DNA of 24,399 nucleotides, taken from NCBI GenBank assembly GCA_030599515.1, contig JAUVNV010000006.1:1-24399 (forward strand). Reading direction: 5' to 3'. Source of the DNA: Acidimicrobiia bacterium (GTDB taxonomy: Bacteria > Actinomycetota > Acidimicrobiia > Spongiisociales > UBA5794). Under the pieces are notes generated by a model. The model saw nothing but the letters and a program-made list of their open reading frames with translations, searched no databases and was not told where the DNA came from. Shown here piece by piece: positions 14,655-22,850 of the stretch; positions within the stretch are counted from its first letter, which is position 1, and the number at the start of each line of letters is the position of its first letter. Position numbers and translations under genes: made by a program.

Positions 14655-14774
14655 CGCTGCGAACCCAGGGTTCTCGGCGTCCCATTTGGCGCCGTGGGCC
14701 CGCGGTTCGCAACGGTCCCTGAACCGCGGGCTGTCGGCGTCATATACGATGCGGAGAACCCTGGGTTCGCAGCG
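14655..14774. repeat. 120-bp near-palindromic element (REP/MITE-like)
   Basis: The element starts on the base after the mutase stop. Its outermost 21 bp (14655-14675) are the exact inverted complement of 14754-14774. Inside, 11 bp (14698-14708, GCCCGCGGTTC) pair exactly with 14721-14731 around a 12-base loop. The 22-bp stretches between these arms (14676-14697 and 14732-14753) still match at about 14 of 22 positions when one is reversed and complemented. The whole could fold as one long hairpin or cruciform. It contains no gene. The perfect outer arms suggest a mobile or dispersed repeat rather than a simple terminator. Confidence 0.75.
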
Positions 14775-14787
14775 TGTTGGAGGTCGA

Positions 14788-14817
14788 TTGTCGAGAGCGG
14801 TCCGATTCCGCGATAAT
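14788..14817 (+). promoter_or_regulatory. promoter of fbaB
   Basis: TTGTCG (14788-14793) and GATAAT (14812-14817) are separated by 18 bases, giving a predicted start near 14824 and a leader of about 26 bases with AAGGAG at 14839-14844. It is the most consensus-like sigma-70-type promoter in the window. Confidence 0.65.
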
Positions 14818-14849
14818 CAAGAGTGCACCACGCCCCACAAGGAGACATC

Positions 14850-15899
14850 ATGGATATCCACGCACTGCTCGGTGACGACGCTGAAGCACTCCTCAGCTAC
14901 GAAGCCACCGCCGTTCCGAAGGAGAGCCTCCAGCTCCCCGGCCCGGACTTCGTTGATCGTGTCTTCGGTCAGACGGATCGCAACCCACAGGTCCTCCGGA
15001 ACCTAGGGCTCCTCTTCAACTCAGGTCGGCTCGCCGGATCCGGCTACGTCTCGATCCTCCCGGTTGACCAGGGCATCGAGCACTCCGGGGCGGCCTCCTT
15101 CGCCCCGAACCCGATCTACTTCGACCCGGTCAACATCATCGAGCTCGCTATCGAGGGTGGGACCAACGCGGTTGCCACGACCTTCGGTGTCCTCGGCATG
15201 GCCTCGCGCACGTACGCCCACAAGATCCCGTTCATCGTGAAGATCAACCACAACGAGTTGCTCACCTACCCGGCGACCCACGACCAGGTCATGTACGGGT
15301 CGGTCGAACAAGCATGGGACCTCGGCGCTGCCGGTGTCGGCGCGACGATCTACTTCGGCTCCGACGAGTCGATGCGCCAACTCCAGGAGGTCTCCGAGGC
15401 ATTCGAGCGGGCCCACCAGCTGGGGATGTTCACGGTACTCTGGACGTACCTACGCAACAGCGCGTTCACCGTCGACGGCGAGTCCTACGACGCATCGGCC
15501 GACCTGACCGGCCAGGCGAACCACCTCGGCGTCACGATCGAGGCGGACATCATCAAGCAGAAGCAGCCGACGAACAACGGTGGATACGGAGCCGTCGGAT
15601 TCGGACGCACCCATCCGCTCGTCTACGACGAGTTGACGACCGACAACCCGATCGACCTCACCCGCTGGCAGGTTGTCAACAGCTACATGGGCCGGGCGGG
15701 GCTCATCAACAGCGGCGGGGCCTCCTCGGGCGCCGGCGATCTGGAACAAGCGATTCGGACCGCCGTCATCAACAAGCGTGCAGGCGGCATGGGGCTCATC
15801 TCGGGTCGCAAGGCGTTCCAGCGCCCCATGGATGAGGGAGCGGCGCTGCTGCACGCCATTCAGGACGTTTATCTCGACGATACGATCACGATCGCCTAG
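14850..15899 (+). CDS. fbaB: class I fructose-bisphosphate aldolase (FbaB/DhnA type)
   Basis: The enzyme cleaves or forms fructose 1,6-bisphosphate through a Schiff base. In the 349-residue protein the motif EADIIKQKQPTNNGGY places Lys236 as the Schiff-base residue, the same number as in E. coli FbaB. ILPVDQGIEHS (about 69-79) and the C-terminal NSGGASSGAGDL phosphate-binding segment also match the family. The ATG at 14850 has AAGGAG five bases upstream, so I reject the in-frame GTG at 14823. The PEP carboxykinase gene follows after 33 bases, almost certainly in the same transcript, which suggests gluconeogenic service. Confidence 0.95.
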   Translation: MDIHALLGDDAEALLSYEATAVPKESLQLPGPDFVDRVFGQTDRNPQVLRNLGLLFNSGRLAGSGYVSILPVDQGIEHSGAASFAPNPIYFDPVNIIELAIEGGTNAVATTFGVLGMASRTYAHKIPFIVKINHNELLTYPATHDQVMYGSVEQAWDLGAAGVGATIYFGSDESMRQLQEVSEAFERAHQLGMFTVLWTYLRNSAFTVDGESYDASADLTGQANHLGVTIEADIIKQKQPTNNGGYGAVGFGRTHPLVYDELTTDNPIDLTRWQVVNSYMGRAGLINSGGASSGAGDLEQAIRTAVINKRAGGMGLISGRKAFQRPMDEGAALLHAIQDVYLDDTITIA

Positions 15900-15932
15900 A
15901 CGACGGAACACAACCACAAGGGAGGAACCAGC

Positions 15933-17459
15933 GTGACGATCAAACTGCCGCACGCGGCGTCGGTGGCGAAGAACCCGACGCAGGAAGAGATGCGGGCATG
16001 GACCCTCGAGTACATGCCTCGCATCATCGAGACGGAGTTCGGGAACCTGAGCTACAAGGCGGAAATGACGGCGAGGCTCGCGAAGTCGACGTTCTTCGTT
16101 GATGATGACGAGGCGTTCAAGCCGGCGATGACCCGCGCCGAGTTCGACGATTGGTCGGCCAAGCAGGACGCCTACATCGCCGACAAGGACATGATCCTGA
16201 TCGAGGGGTACATCGGACCCGATCCGAGTTTCCGTACGGCCAGTCGTCTGTACATGGAGAAGACGACGGCGAATATTCCGGCGATGATGCAGCAACTGTT
16301 CTTCCCGAAGGACGACGAATGGGAGCCCGAGTTCACCGTCATCTACACCCCGGGCCTCATGGCACCCGGGAAGTCAGATGACCGACTCATCGCCGTCGAT
16401 CACAAGAACTACGTGACGCGCGTGTTCGGATCCGACTACTTCGGTGAAGCGAAGATGGGTGGACTCCGCATGTGGAACCACTTCGTGTTCGAGAAGGGCG
16501 GCCTCGCTCTTCACTCGGGTCTGAAGACGTTCCCGGATGTCGACGGCGAAGAGAAGGTCGCGCTCATCCTTGGTCTCTCGGGTACCGGCAAGACGACGAC
16601 GACCTTCCGCCAACAGCTCGGATCGCTCCCCGTTCAGGACGACTTCGTCGCCCTGTTCCCGGGAGGGAAGGTCTACTCGTCCGAGAACGGTTGTTTCGCG
16701 AAGACCTTCGGACTCGACGAGGACGACGAACCGACGATCTACGGCGGAACCACCCGCCCGGACGCCTGGCTCGAGAACACTCATACCGAAGATGACGGCT
16801 CCGTCGACTTCTTCGACGACTCGTACACCCGCAACGGACGCTCGACGTTCCCACTAGCGAACATCCGCCATCGGGATCCGAACAATCTGCCCCCTGTGAA
16901 CTTCTTGTTGCTGCTGAACCGCAACGAGAACATCATCCCGGCGGTGGCGAAACTCAAGCGCGAACAGGCCGCGGCCTACTTCATGCTCGGTGAGACGAAG
17001 GGAACGTCGGCGGGTGGCGCCTCAGAGGCGGGCAAGAGCCTCCGCGTCCCCGGGACGAACCCGTTCTTCTTCACCAACGACGCGGTGCAGGGCAACCGGC
17101 TCCTCGAGCTGCTCGAGACGATGCCGGACCTAGAGGTCTACCTCATGTCGACCGGCCGTGTCGGCGGCGAAGACGACGATGATCGCTCGAAGAAGGTGAA
17201 GATCAGGCACTCGTCGGCCATCGTCCAGGGCATCGCGGAAGGTTCCATCACCTGGGAAGAGGATCCCGACTTCGGGTACTACGTGGCGACCGATGTTCCC
17301 GGCTTCGATGATCCCGAGCTCCTCCAGCCCAGGCGTCTCTACGAGAGCCAGGGGCGCAGCGATGAGTACGAGGCGATCGTGACCCAGCTTCAGTCTGAGC
17401 GAAAGGCGTTCCTCAGAACGTTCCCCGGTCTCGATCAGAGCGTGATCGACGCCGTTTGA
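15933..17459 (+). CDS. pckA: divergent ATP-type phosphoenolpyruvate carboxykinase
   Basis: Family members convert oxaloacetate and ATP to PEP, CO2 and ADP. The 508-residue protein has the P-loop GLSGTGKTT (214-222, Lys220), then QDDFVALF with Asp237 as likely metal ligand, ENGCFAKT, and TRPDAWLEN, all in the order of ATP-PEPCK. It is clearly divergent: the usual GRSPKDK substrate motif is represented only by TARLAKSTF. In YFGEAKMGG, Met175 falls exactly where E. coli PckA has metal-ligand Lys213, with the same 19-residue distance to His194 (E. coli His232). Activity is therefore likely but not assured. The GTG start follows GGAGG by seven bases. A strong hairpin follows. Confidence 0.85.
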   Translation: MTIKLPHAASVAKNPTQEEMRAWTLEYMPRIIETEFGNLSYKAEMTARLAKSTFFVDDDEAFKPAMTRAEFDDWSAKQDAYIADKDMILIEGYIGPDPSFRTASRLYMEKTTANIPAMMQQLFFPKDDEWEPEFTVIYTPGLMAPGKSDDRLIAVDHKNYVTRVFGSDYFGEAKMGGLRMWNHFVFEKGGLALHSGLKTFPDVDGEEKVALILGLSGTGKTTTTFRQQLGSLPVQDDFVALFPGGKVYSSENGCFAKTFGLDEDDEPTIYGGTTRPDAWLENTHTEDDGSVDFFDDSYTRNGRSTFPLANIRHRDPNNLPPVNFLLLLNRNENIIPAVAKLKREQAAAYFMLGETKGTSAGGASEAGKSLRVPGTNPFFFTNDAVQGNRLLELLETMPDLEVYLMSTGRVGGEDDDDRSKKVKIRHSSAIVQGIAEGSITWEEDPDFGYYVATDVPGFDDPELLQPRRLYESQGRSDEYEAIVTQLQSERKAFLRTFPGLDQSVIDAV

Positions 17460-17480
17460 CGCGGTTCTGTGATCGGATTG

Positions 17481-17504
17481 CGGGGCGGCCTCCGGGTCGC
17501 CCCG
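17481..17504 (+). terminator. terminator-like hairpin after pckA
   Basis: CGGGGCGGCC and its near-complement GGGTCGCCCCG form a 10-bp stem (one G-T pair) with a 4-base loop, 21 bases past the pckA stop. Only a weak T-containing tail (TCGTCGATT) follows, so it is a GC-rich, actinobacterial-style terminator. Confidence 0.65.
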
Positions 17505-17591
17505 TCGTCGATTCCCGGTGGATATCGCCGGCCCGACCGGTGATCTGGTTTGTGCGTCAAGTGGTCGCGATGGGCGACCGATACAAGGTTG

Positions 17592-20500
17592 GTGAAGCAG
17601 AAGACACCGACCCTTCGAGCATCGATCGACACACGCGAGTTCCGAACGACCCGCAAGGGCTACAACAAGCGTGAGGTCAAGGAGTTCCTGCGCGAACTCG
17701 AGACGAATTTCCGCGAACTCGAGCGATGGGCGCAAGAGACGAAGACCCGCCTTCAGAAGGCCGAGTTCGAAGCAGAGAAGTCCCGTTCGTCGGAAGGACA
17801 GTCCGTCGACAGCGCCATGGTTGCGGTCTTCGATGCCAAGGACCGGGTTCTGAGTCGGGCCAGGAAGCAGGCAGCGAAGATCGAGGCAGAAGCCCGAGAC
17901 CGTGCCGACACTCTCGAGCGAGAGGCTCGAACCCACGCGGAAGAAGTCCGGCTCGAGGTTGAAACCCCAGACGGCACCGAGGACACCCAGCAGCTCACCA
18001 CCGAGTTCGAAGACGAGCGCCAGAGATTGACCGCCGAGGTGGATCGTCTCACGGCAGCGCTCGAAGCACTCGAAACGGCGGGCATCGATGTGGACGCAGA
18101 GATCGAGAAGGCAGCAGCCGATCTCATCGCCGAGGCACAACAAGCCGCCGATGAAGTTGTTGCAGCGGCCGAGGAGAAGAGCAGGGAGCTGGAGGAACGT
18201 GCGTCCGAGATGGAGGAGCGCGGGCGGCTCGTCGAAGCCGAGCGGGTCTCGATGCTCGCCGAAATGGACCGCGTTCGATCGGAGCGAGACAGGGAAGCTT
18301 CTCAGATCGTTGCAGACGCGGATGCTCGCGCAGAGCGGGTCATCGCCGACGCGATGGCGTCCCTGGAAGCGGTCACGGCTGCTACCGACGGTCCCGTCCC
18401 GGATGACGCCGGTCGGATGGTCGCCGAGCAGGAGGCGGCACGTGTGGTCGAACGGGCCCACGCTGAAGCGGAGAACCTTGTTCGGAAGGCCGAACGAGAA
18501 GCCCGGAGGGTCGAGGAGTTGCGCCGGGAGCTCACGAGTCGGATCGCCGCGCTTGACGACGAAGCGGTCAACGCCGTCGATCGGGCGGCGAACATCGAAG
18601 CTGTCGCACGCGAGCGTGTCGAGGCGATCACCGAGCGAGCCGAGGCTGCAGCGATCACCGTTCGAGAAGCCGCGACGCGCACAAGGGACCAGGCCGACCA
18701 GGATCGCCTCGAGGCGGCCAGGAAGGTCTCCGCGGCGCAACGCGAGGCGCGTGAACTCATCGCAGATGCCGAGGAGCGGATGCAGTCGGTTCTCACCGGT
18801 ATCGATGAACGGGGCGCCGAGCTCCGCGAGGCCGCCGATCGGGATGCTGCCCGTCTGAGGAACGAGGCTGAGGAGAAGCTGGTTGCAGCCGTCGACGAGG
18901 CTGAAGCGATTCGATCTGACGCCGAGAGCGTGGCCCGAGCGATGACCGATGAGGCCTCCGAGTACAAGGAACGTGTCGAGGCGCAGATCCAGGCGTCTCA
19001 TAACGCGGCCACCATTCTTGCTGAAGAGCGTTCAGCGGAGCTCGACGCACGTGCGGCGGAGCTCGAGCAACGACTGGGCGACGTTGTGGCCGCGGAGGAG
19101 CGCACCAGGGCGGCCCTTGCTGAGGTGCAGGCCGAGATCGACGAGCTGCGAGTCGAGGCGACTCGCATCGAGGATGAAGCGGCAGCGAGCCGCGAGGAGG
19201 CGGATCTCGTTCGATCGAACGCCGATCGAGTCGCGGCAGAGATGATTGAGGGCGCCGAACGAGCGGCGCGGTCCGTCCGCGAGGAGGCGGAGCGGCAGCG
19301 TCACACCGCGGAGGCACAGGCAGAGGAGATCGTTGGCGATGCCAGGCGTCTGCACGATGAGGCCGAGTCCGTGCGCGCCGCAGCCGGCCATGAAGCCGCG
19401 GAGTTGCGGGAGCGAGCCGAGCAGTCGCGACGCGAATCCGATGCCTCAGCTGATGCCCTTCTGAGGGAGGCTGCGTCGGTGAGGGCAGAGGCCGACGAGT
19501 ATGCCGAGTCCGCAGTCCTCGACACCGAACAGGAACTAGCGCTCCTGATCGATGAAACCTACCGACGGCTGGAGAGCCGGGCCGCTGAAGCGGCCGCCGA
19601 TCAAGAGCGAGCACTTCGGATCCTTGGCGATGCCGAGATGTCGTGGGAAGCGGCCAGCGAGCAGCACGGACTCCTCAGAGCGGCTGGAGCTCGCGCCGAG
19701 GAACGCATCGCGTCCGTCGATGAGATCGCCGGGCAGGCGGAACAAGCGATCATCGCCGCGTACGAGGAGGCTGAGCGCCTCCGCACCGAAGCCGTCGCCG
19801 AGGCGGAACGCACCGTGCTCGATGCTTCTGAAGAGATCGACCAACTCCGCGTTGCCGCCGAGGACCGTGCGGCCGATGAGGTTCGTCGGGCTGAGGAATC
19901 GGCTTTGGAGATTCGGTCAGGTGCTGAGGAAGCCGCCGCAGTCACTCGAATGGGAGCCGAGCAGCTTGCAGAGTCGATTCGGTCGGACGCGCAGAAGGCG
20001 GCCCAGGCCGCCGATGAACAGTCGCTCCATCTTCGGTCGGAGGCAGAGGCTCATCTTGTCGAAGCCAGGGGATCAGTCGAAGAGATGACTGCTGCCGGCC
20101 GTGAGGACGTGGCCAGGATGCGGGAGAAAGCCGCCTCAGTCCGTCAGGAATACGAAGAGCAGTTCGAGATTCTCCAATCCGCCGAGGAGCACGCTGCCGA
20201 AGTCATCTCTGCAGCCGAGAAGATCGCAGCTGAGAAGATCGCAGAAGCAGAAGCCGCGGCCGAGGGAACCATCGCCGACGCGAAGATCAGGAACGGCTTG
20301 GTCGACGCTCGAGAGAGCGAAGCAGCGGAGATCCTCGAAGAGGCCGAGAGAGAGGCACGGAGTGCCGCTGAGGTGGTCGCGGCCGCAAAGGAACAATCCG
20401 AGATCATTCGCATCGAAGCCATCGGGCTGAGAGATGAGGCAGATCGAGTCCTCTCGGCTGCACGCGAGCAGGCTGCAGGCCTGTCCGATGCCGAACGCCA

Positions 20501-21320
20501 GGCGTTCGAGATCGTTGAGCAGGCCCAGCGCGAGGCTGTGGGAATCCGGGCCGGTGCCGAGGGCGAAGCGACGGCGGCCCGATCCGAGATCGAGAGTCTC
20601 CAGGTTGAGGTCGCGGAACTGGAGGAAGGCCGGGCCGATCAGGAGTCAGAACTCCATGAGATCGAACATGCCCGGGCCGAACTCTCCGGGCGTAGAGACG
20701 AACTGAACCGACGCTCGGCTGAGCACGATGCGGCAGAGGACGATCTTCGCCTGCGCATCTCCGAAATCGAACGCCGGGAGGCCGAATTGGCCGAGAGGAC
20801 CGCCGACGCCGACACGGTTGACAAGACCATCGTTCAAGCCGCGGACGCGCATGAAGCAGCAGGAGAAGCGTTACGCGTGGCCTTCGAGCGTGCAGAAGAG
20901 ATCACAGCGGAGGCAGCGGCGGAGGCCGAACAGGTCAGGCTGCAGGCTGAAGAGTCTGCTGAGAGCCTGAGAGCCGAGGTCGAACGTCGTCGTGTTGAGG
21001 TTGAAGAGGAGGCCGAGCGTCTCGAGGTCGAGAGGCTTCGACTGATCGAGGAACAGGCAGCTGCCGACCATGTCGCAGCCGTTCTCGACGACGATCCGAT
21101 CGGATCTTCACCCGTTGACGACCCCGATGAGCGGACCGAGGGCATTGTCGAAGAGATCTTCGGTAATCGCCATGACGACGTCGACGAGGCGGCCGTCCCG
21201 GAGCGGCGCGAGCAGAGTCGCTACGAGCGGCAGTCGGCGAAGCTGCCGCGCATCGGTGATGACGCTGCGAACGTCGTACGTTCACTTGAATCATTCCGGA
21301 AGAGCCTGCGTGGTTCGTAG
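17592..21320 (+). CDS. giant coiled-coil protein with DivIVA-like N-terminus (Scy-like)
   Basis: The 1242-residue protein begins with a DivIVA-type domain (ASIDTREFRTTRKGYNKREV then KEFLRELETNF, about residues 10-45), which in DivIVA homologues binds curved membrane at poles and septa. From about residue 45 to 1160 it is almost pure Ala/Glu/Arg-rich coiled coil with repeated AEEAA- and EAERI-like units and very few helix breakers. A short acidic linker follows, then a distinct conserved-looking tail (KLPRIGDDAANVVRSL near the end). Size and layout resemble Streptomyces Scy, a polar-growth organiser. Start choice is unclear: GTG at 17592, TTG at 17589 or TTG at 17550, none with well-spaced ribosome signals. 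Long opposite-frame ORFs here are composition artefacts. Confidence 0.9.
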   Translation: MKQKTPTLRASIDTREFRTTRKGYNKREVKEFLRELETNFRELERWAQETKTRLQKAEFEAEKSRSSEGQSVDSAMVAVFDAKDRVLSRARKQAAKIEAEARDRADTLEREARTHAEEVRLEVETPDGTEDTQQLTTEFEDERQRLTAEVDRLTAALEALETAGIDVDAEIEKAAADLIAEAQQAADEVVAAAEEKSRELEERASEMEERGRLVEAERVSMLAEMDRVRSERDREASQIVADADARAERVIADAMASLEAVTAATDGPVPDDAGRMVAEQEAARVVERAHAEAENLVRKAEREARRVEELRRELTSRIAALDDEAVNAVDRAANIEAVARERVEAITERAEAAAITVREAATRTRDQADQDRLEAARKVSAAQREARELIADAEERMQSVLTGIDERGAELREAADRDAARLRNEAEEKLVAAVDEAEAIRSDAESVARAMTDEASEYKERVEAQIQASHNAATILAEERSAELDARAAELEQRLGDVVAAEERTRAALAEVQAEIDELRVEATRIEDEAAASREEADLVRSNADRVAAEMIEGAERAARSVREEAERQRHTAEAQAEEIVGDARRLHDEAESVRAAAGHEAAELRERAEQSRRESDASADALLREAASVRAEADEYAESAVLDTEQELALLIDETYRRLESRAAEAAADQERALRILGDAEMSWEAASEQHGLLRAAGARAEERIASVDEIAGQAEQAIIAAYEEAERLRTEAVAEAERTVLDASEEIDQLRVAAEDRAADEVRRAEESALEIRSGAEEAAAVTRMGAEQLAESIRSDAQKAAQAADEQSLHLRSEAEAHLVEARGSVEEMTAAGREDVARMREKAASVRQEYEEQFEILQSAEEHAAEVISAAEKIAAEKIAEAEAAAEGTIADAKIRNGLVDARESEAAEILEEAEREARSAAEVVAAAKEQSEIIRIEAIGLRDEADRVLSAAREQAAGLSDAERQAFEIVEQAQREAVGIRAGAEGEATAARSEIESLQVEVAELEEGRADQESELHEIEHARAELSGRRDELNRRSAEHDAAEDDLRLRISEIERREAELAERTADADTVDKTIVQAADAHEAAGEALRVAFERAEEITAEAAAEAEQVRLQAEESAESLRAEVERRRVEVEEEAERLEVERLRLIEEQAAADHVAAVLDDDPIGSSPVDDPDERTEGIVEEIFGNRHDDVDEAAVPERREQSRYERQSAKLPRIGDDAANVVRSLESFRKSLRGS

Positions 21321-21344
21321 GGCACGATCGCGTCGAGTTGCGCT

Positions 21345-22805
21345 CTACGAGCCCAGCGCCGCGTCGGATATCGCGAGCACTGTTGGGGTTTCGCTCCAGA
21401 GAGCCTCAATCCTGTCAGGATCGACAGGGACGCCACGCGTGAGATTCTCGCATCCCGATGACGTGACCAGAATGTCATCTTCGATCCGGATGCCGATTCC
21501 GAGGAACTGTTCGGGGACCTTGTGCGTAACGACGTCTGCCGCGCTCTTCCGCTCTGCGAGGATGCGCTTCGCCTCAGAAGCGCCCTCCAGGTACGCGAGA
21601 TCGCGCTCTGCGTCGACGTCGAACGGCATCTTCGCGAGTTCGAGAACCGTCTTCTCCCGGGCGACGTAGATGCCGGGTTCGACCGTGAACGTCATGCCGG
21701 GCTGAAGCGGCCGGCCGGCGCCATCGATCCGATACGCACCGGCGTCGTGGACATCCATACCGAGCCAGTGGCCGGTTCCGTGGAAATAGAACTCCCGGTA
21801 CCACCCGTAGGCAATGGCATCTTCGACCGGCCCCGGGAGGAGACCGAGAGCGACCAGGCCCTCGGCGAGGGTTCGCACGGCGATCTCGTGCATGTCGGTG
21901 AAGGCAAGACCGGGCTTGCAGGCCTCGATGACGGCTTCCTGAGCTGCGAGCACGATGTCATACACGGCTCGCTGGGCATCGCTGAATCGGCCGTTGACGG
22001 GGAACGTGCGGGTGATGTCGGAAGACAAGTAGCCGATCTCGGCTGCGGCATCGATCAGGAGGAGGTCACCGTCCTGTAGAAGTTGATCGTTCTCGACGTA
22101 GTGCAGGATGCAAGCGCTGTCGCCGGAGGCGACGATGGACGGGTATCCCTCACGGGTGGCTCCCGATGAGCGGAAGACGTACTCCATCACCGACTGCACA
22201 TCGTGCTCGGACCGTCCTGGAGCGGCGAAGCGCATCGCCTCGGCGTGACCGTTCGCGGAGATGCGGCAGGCCTCGCGAAGAGCATCGATCTCCTCGGACG
22301 ACTTGATGAGCCTCAGTTCGTCGAGGACTGTCGATGGATCGATGATCGAGGATGGGACGGTGACACCGGCCCTGATCCGCATGCTCCTCGCCTGGCGCAG
22401 AGTTCCGAGCACACGAGAGTCGATTGAGCTACCGGTCGCGTACCACAGAGCGTCGCGATCGCGGAACCGGTCGCGGAGGACCTTCTCGAGGTCGGAGATG
22501 GGGAAGGCTTCGTCGGCTCCGAAGCGTTCCGTGGCGCCTTCGACGCCGGCGCGCTTCCCGTTCCATGCCTCCATCTCGGGGTCGCGTGGTCGGACGAAGA
22601 GCACATAAGGCTGATCGTGCGTCGGGTCGAACAACGCCACGGCATCCGGTTCTTCGAACCCGGTCAGAAAGAAGAAGTCCGATGACTGGCGGAACACGTG
22701 GTGGACGTCGTCGTTCCGGACGGTCTCGACGGCGGCAGGGACGATCGCGAGACCGTTCGCGATCGTGTCCATGAACTGGGTGCGGCGTTGCAAGTATCGA
22801 TCCAT
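21345..22805 (-). CDS. pepP: Xaa-Pro aminopeptidase (aminopeptidase P, M24B)
   Basis: This metallopeptidase removes N-terminal residues preceding proline. The 486 residues comprise an AMP_N domain (about 1-130, SSDFFFLTGFEEPDAVALF) and a pita-bread catalytic domain. The dinuclear metal ligands are all visible: Asp252 and Asp263 (IDAAAEIGYLSSDITRTFP), His346 (HGTGHWLGMDVHD), Glu376 (TVEPGIYV) and Glu442 (GIRIEDDILVT). The stretch between the two Glu ligands is about 66 residues, longer than in E. coli PepP. It is the last gene of a leftward run after the membrane protein and the deaminase, 45 bases from the latter, with GGAG nine bases upstream of its ATG. It converges with the coiled-coil gene. 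Confidence 0.94.
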   Translation of the reverse strand: MDRYLQRRTQFMDTIANGLAIVPAAVETVRNDDVHHVFRQSSDFFFLTGFEEPDAVALFDPTHDQPYVLFVRPRDPEMEAWNGKRAGVEGATERFGADEAFPISDLEKVLRDRFRDRDALWYATGSSIDSRVLGTLRQARSMRIRAGVTVPSSIIDPSTVLDELRLIKSSEEIDALREACRISANGHAEAMRFAAPGRSEHDVQSVMEYVFRSSGATREGYPSIVASGDSACILHYVENDQLLQDGDLLLIDAAAEIGYLSSDITRTFPVNGRFSDAQRAVYDIVLAAQEAVIEACKPGLAFTDMHEIAVRTLAEGLVALGLLPGPVEDAIAYGWYREFYFHGTGHWLGMDVHDAGAYRIDGAGRPLQPGMTFTVEPGIYVAREKTVLELAKMPFDVDAERDLAYLEGASEAKRILAERKSAADVVTHKVPEQFLGIGIRIEDDILVTSSGCENLTRGVPVDPDRIEALWSETPTVLAISDAALGS

Positions 22806-22850
22806 ATGGGGAGTCTCCAGGCGATGAGGGCGTTGTGCAAGTTGGTCGGG

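Noticed and set aside
14823..14849. Upstream GTG start for fbaB
   Set aside because: It includes the Shine-Dalgarno sequence in the coding region, and the ATG at 14850 has ideal spacing and gives Lys236 the family numbering.
17130..19001. 623-codon open frame on the minus strand opposite pckA and the coiled-coil gene
   Set aside because: It lies opposite two well-supported genes, its sequence is low-complexity Leu/Arg/Gly/Asp mirroring the Ala/Glu codons of the coiled coil, and it has no recognisable motif.
17592..21320. SMC or other ATPase-type coiled-coil protein
   Set aside because: No Walker A, Walker B or ABC signature is present at either end. The N-terminus instead fits DivIVA.
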